A stretch of 64,000 nt of DNA from Solirubrobacter sp035555675. GTDB taxonomy: Bacteria > Actinomycetota > Thermoleophilia > Solirubrobacterales > Solirubrobacteraceae. The position numbers and the translations under genes are program-made. The stretch covers positions 36,414 to 100,413 of the forward strand of contig DATMGH010000172.1 in assembly GCA_035555675.1 (NCBI GenBank), written 5' to 3'. A model generated the notes under the pieces. The model saw nothing but the letters and a program-made list of their open reading frames with translations. It did not search any database and was not told the DNA's origin. This document shows, piece by piece, positions 63,873 to 64,000 of this stretch. Every line of letters begins with the position of its first letter. Position 1 is the stretch's first letter.

Positions 63873-63899
63873 CTACCTGTTGATGACATCAACAGGTAG
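63873..63899. promoter_or_regulatory. 27-bp perfect palindrome in the divergent promoter
   Basis: Arms CTACCTGTTGATG and CATCAACAGGTAG around a single A, 11 bp before the binding-protein start and 13 bp before the next gene's ATG. Looks like the operator of a dimeric repressor (TetR, GntR or MarR type) controlling both genes. No regulator gene is in view. Confidence 0.75.
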
Positions 63900-63912
63900 C
63901 CTCCGCGGCGGA

Positions 63913-64000
63913 ATGCGCCGATCTCGCATCGTCGCGCTCGCCGCGCTCGCACTCGGCGCCGCCGCGCTGTCGGCACCGTCCGCCCAGGCGGCCACCCACG
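63913..64000 (+). CDS. Secreted protein, 3' part beyond the window
   Basis: Only 29 residues are visible: a signal peptide, RRSRIVALAALALGAAALSA then PSAQAATH. The ATG 63913 has GCGGCGGA upstream. It is divergent from the permuted binding protein and shares its palindromic operator. The mature protein is not visible. Confidence 0.6.
   Translation, partial: MRRSRIVALAALALGAAALSAPSAQAATH

Overview
The window is bacterial DNA of very high G+C content. It has dense, mostly operonic genes, frequent GTG starts and many 4-bp ATGA/GTGA overlaps. The gene content fits a free-living, aerobic, soil-type actinobacterium: methylmalonyl-CoA mutase in two subunits with a MeaB GTPase, a RamB/PrpR-type regulator, LutABC lactate oxidation, HD-GYP and SpoIIE-type signalling, and many regulators. 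I infer a member of the Thermoleophilia/Solirubrobacterales, but no rRNA or tRNA gene lies here to prove it. I see no phage, IS element, CRISPR array or replication origin.

Layout. 1-12 kb: a PucR-type regulator (5' cut), a cupin, isopentenyl-PP isomerase, an HD phosphohydrolase, small secreted proteins, a membrane-anchored SpoIIE phosphatase, a thioredoxin-like lipoprotein, a CDF metal exporter and a GGDEF/HD-GYP protein. 11.3-15.8 kb: ArsR/SRPBCC, an AlbA_2 protein divergent from an XRE-ImmA pair, and a TetR/SDR divergent pair with a clear operator. 15.7-27 kb: a CPA2 antiporter, then an eight-gene sugar or polyol operon (split transketolase, FGGY kinase, two SDRs, ribose-type ABC transporter) behind a SorC-family regulator and two palindromic operator candidates. 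27-31.7 kb: a CBS protein and ion permease with a structured leader, a metallopeptidase-like protein with an eCIS-type motif, a HEAT-repeat protein and an ArsC-like protein.

31.8-44.3 kb is a carbon/B12 region. It holds lutABC, meaB-mutB-mutA, the divergent ScfR/RamB-type regulator, and metE plus a short MetE-like gene behind a cobalamin riboswitch. The riboswitch and the B12-dependent mutase together show that the cell uses cobalamin while keeping a B12-independent methionine synthase under B12 repression. 44.4-49.6 kb: a small membrane protein with a 43-residue proline-rich partner, then a two-component system followed by DedA, UppP-like and DUF389 membrane proteins. 49.7-54.2 kb: a sulfatase and a secreted repeat protein. 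54.3-61.6 kb: a HAD phosphatase, a methyltransferase, a divergent NarL-type two-component pair and a MalT-like LuxR regulator.

The right end (61.6-64 kb) is the least ordinary part. It has decayed peptidase remnants, a tandem array with a unit of about 196 bp, and a glycine-betaine-type binding protein whose two lobes are in circularly permuted order. That gene is divergent from a new secreted protein across a perfect 27-bp palindrome. Each array unit carries a hairpin that also occurs singly at 14.06, 29.30 and 34.52 kb. This hairpin family, with inner stems that change together while a CAT loop is kept in most copies, is the best candidate for something undescribed.
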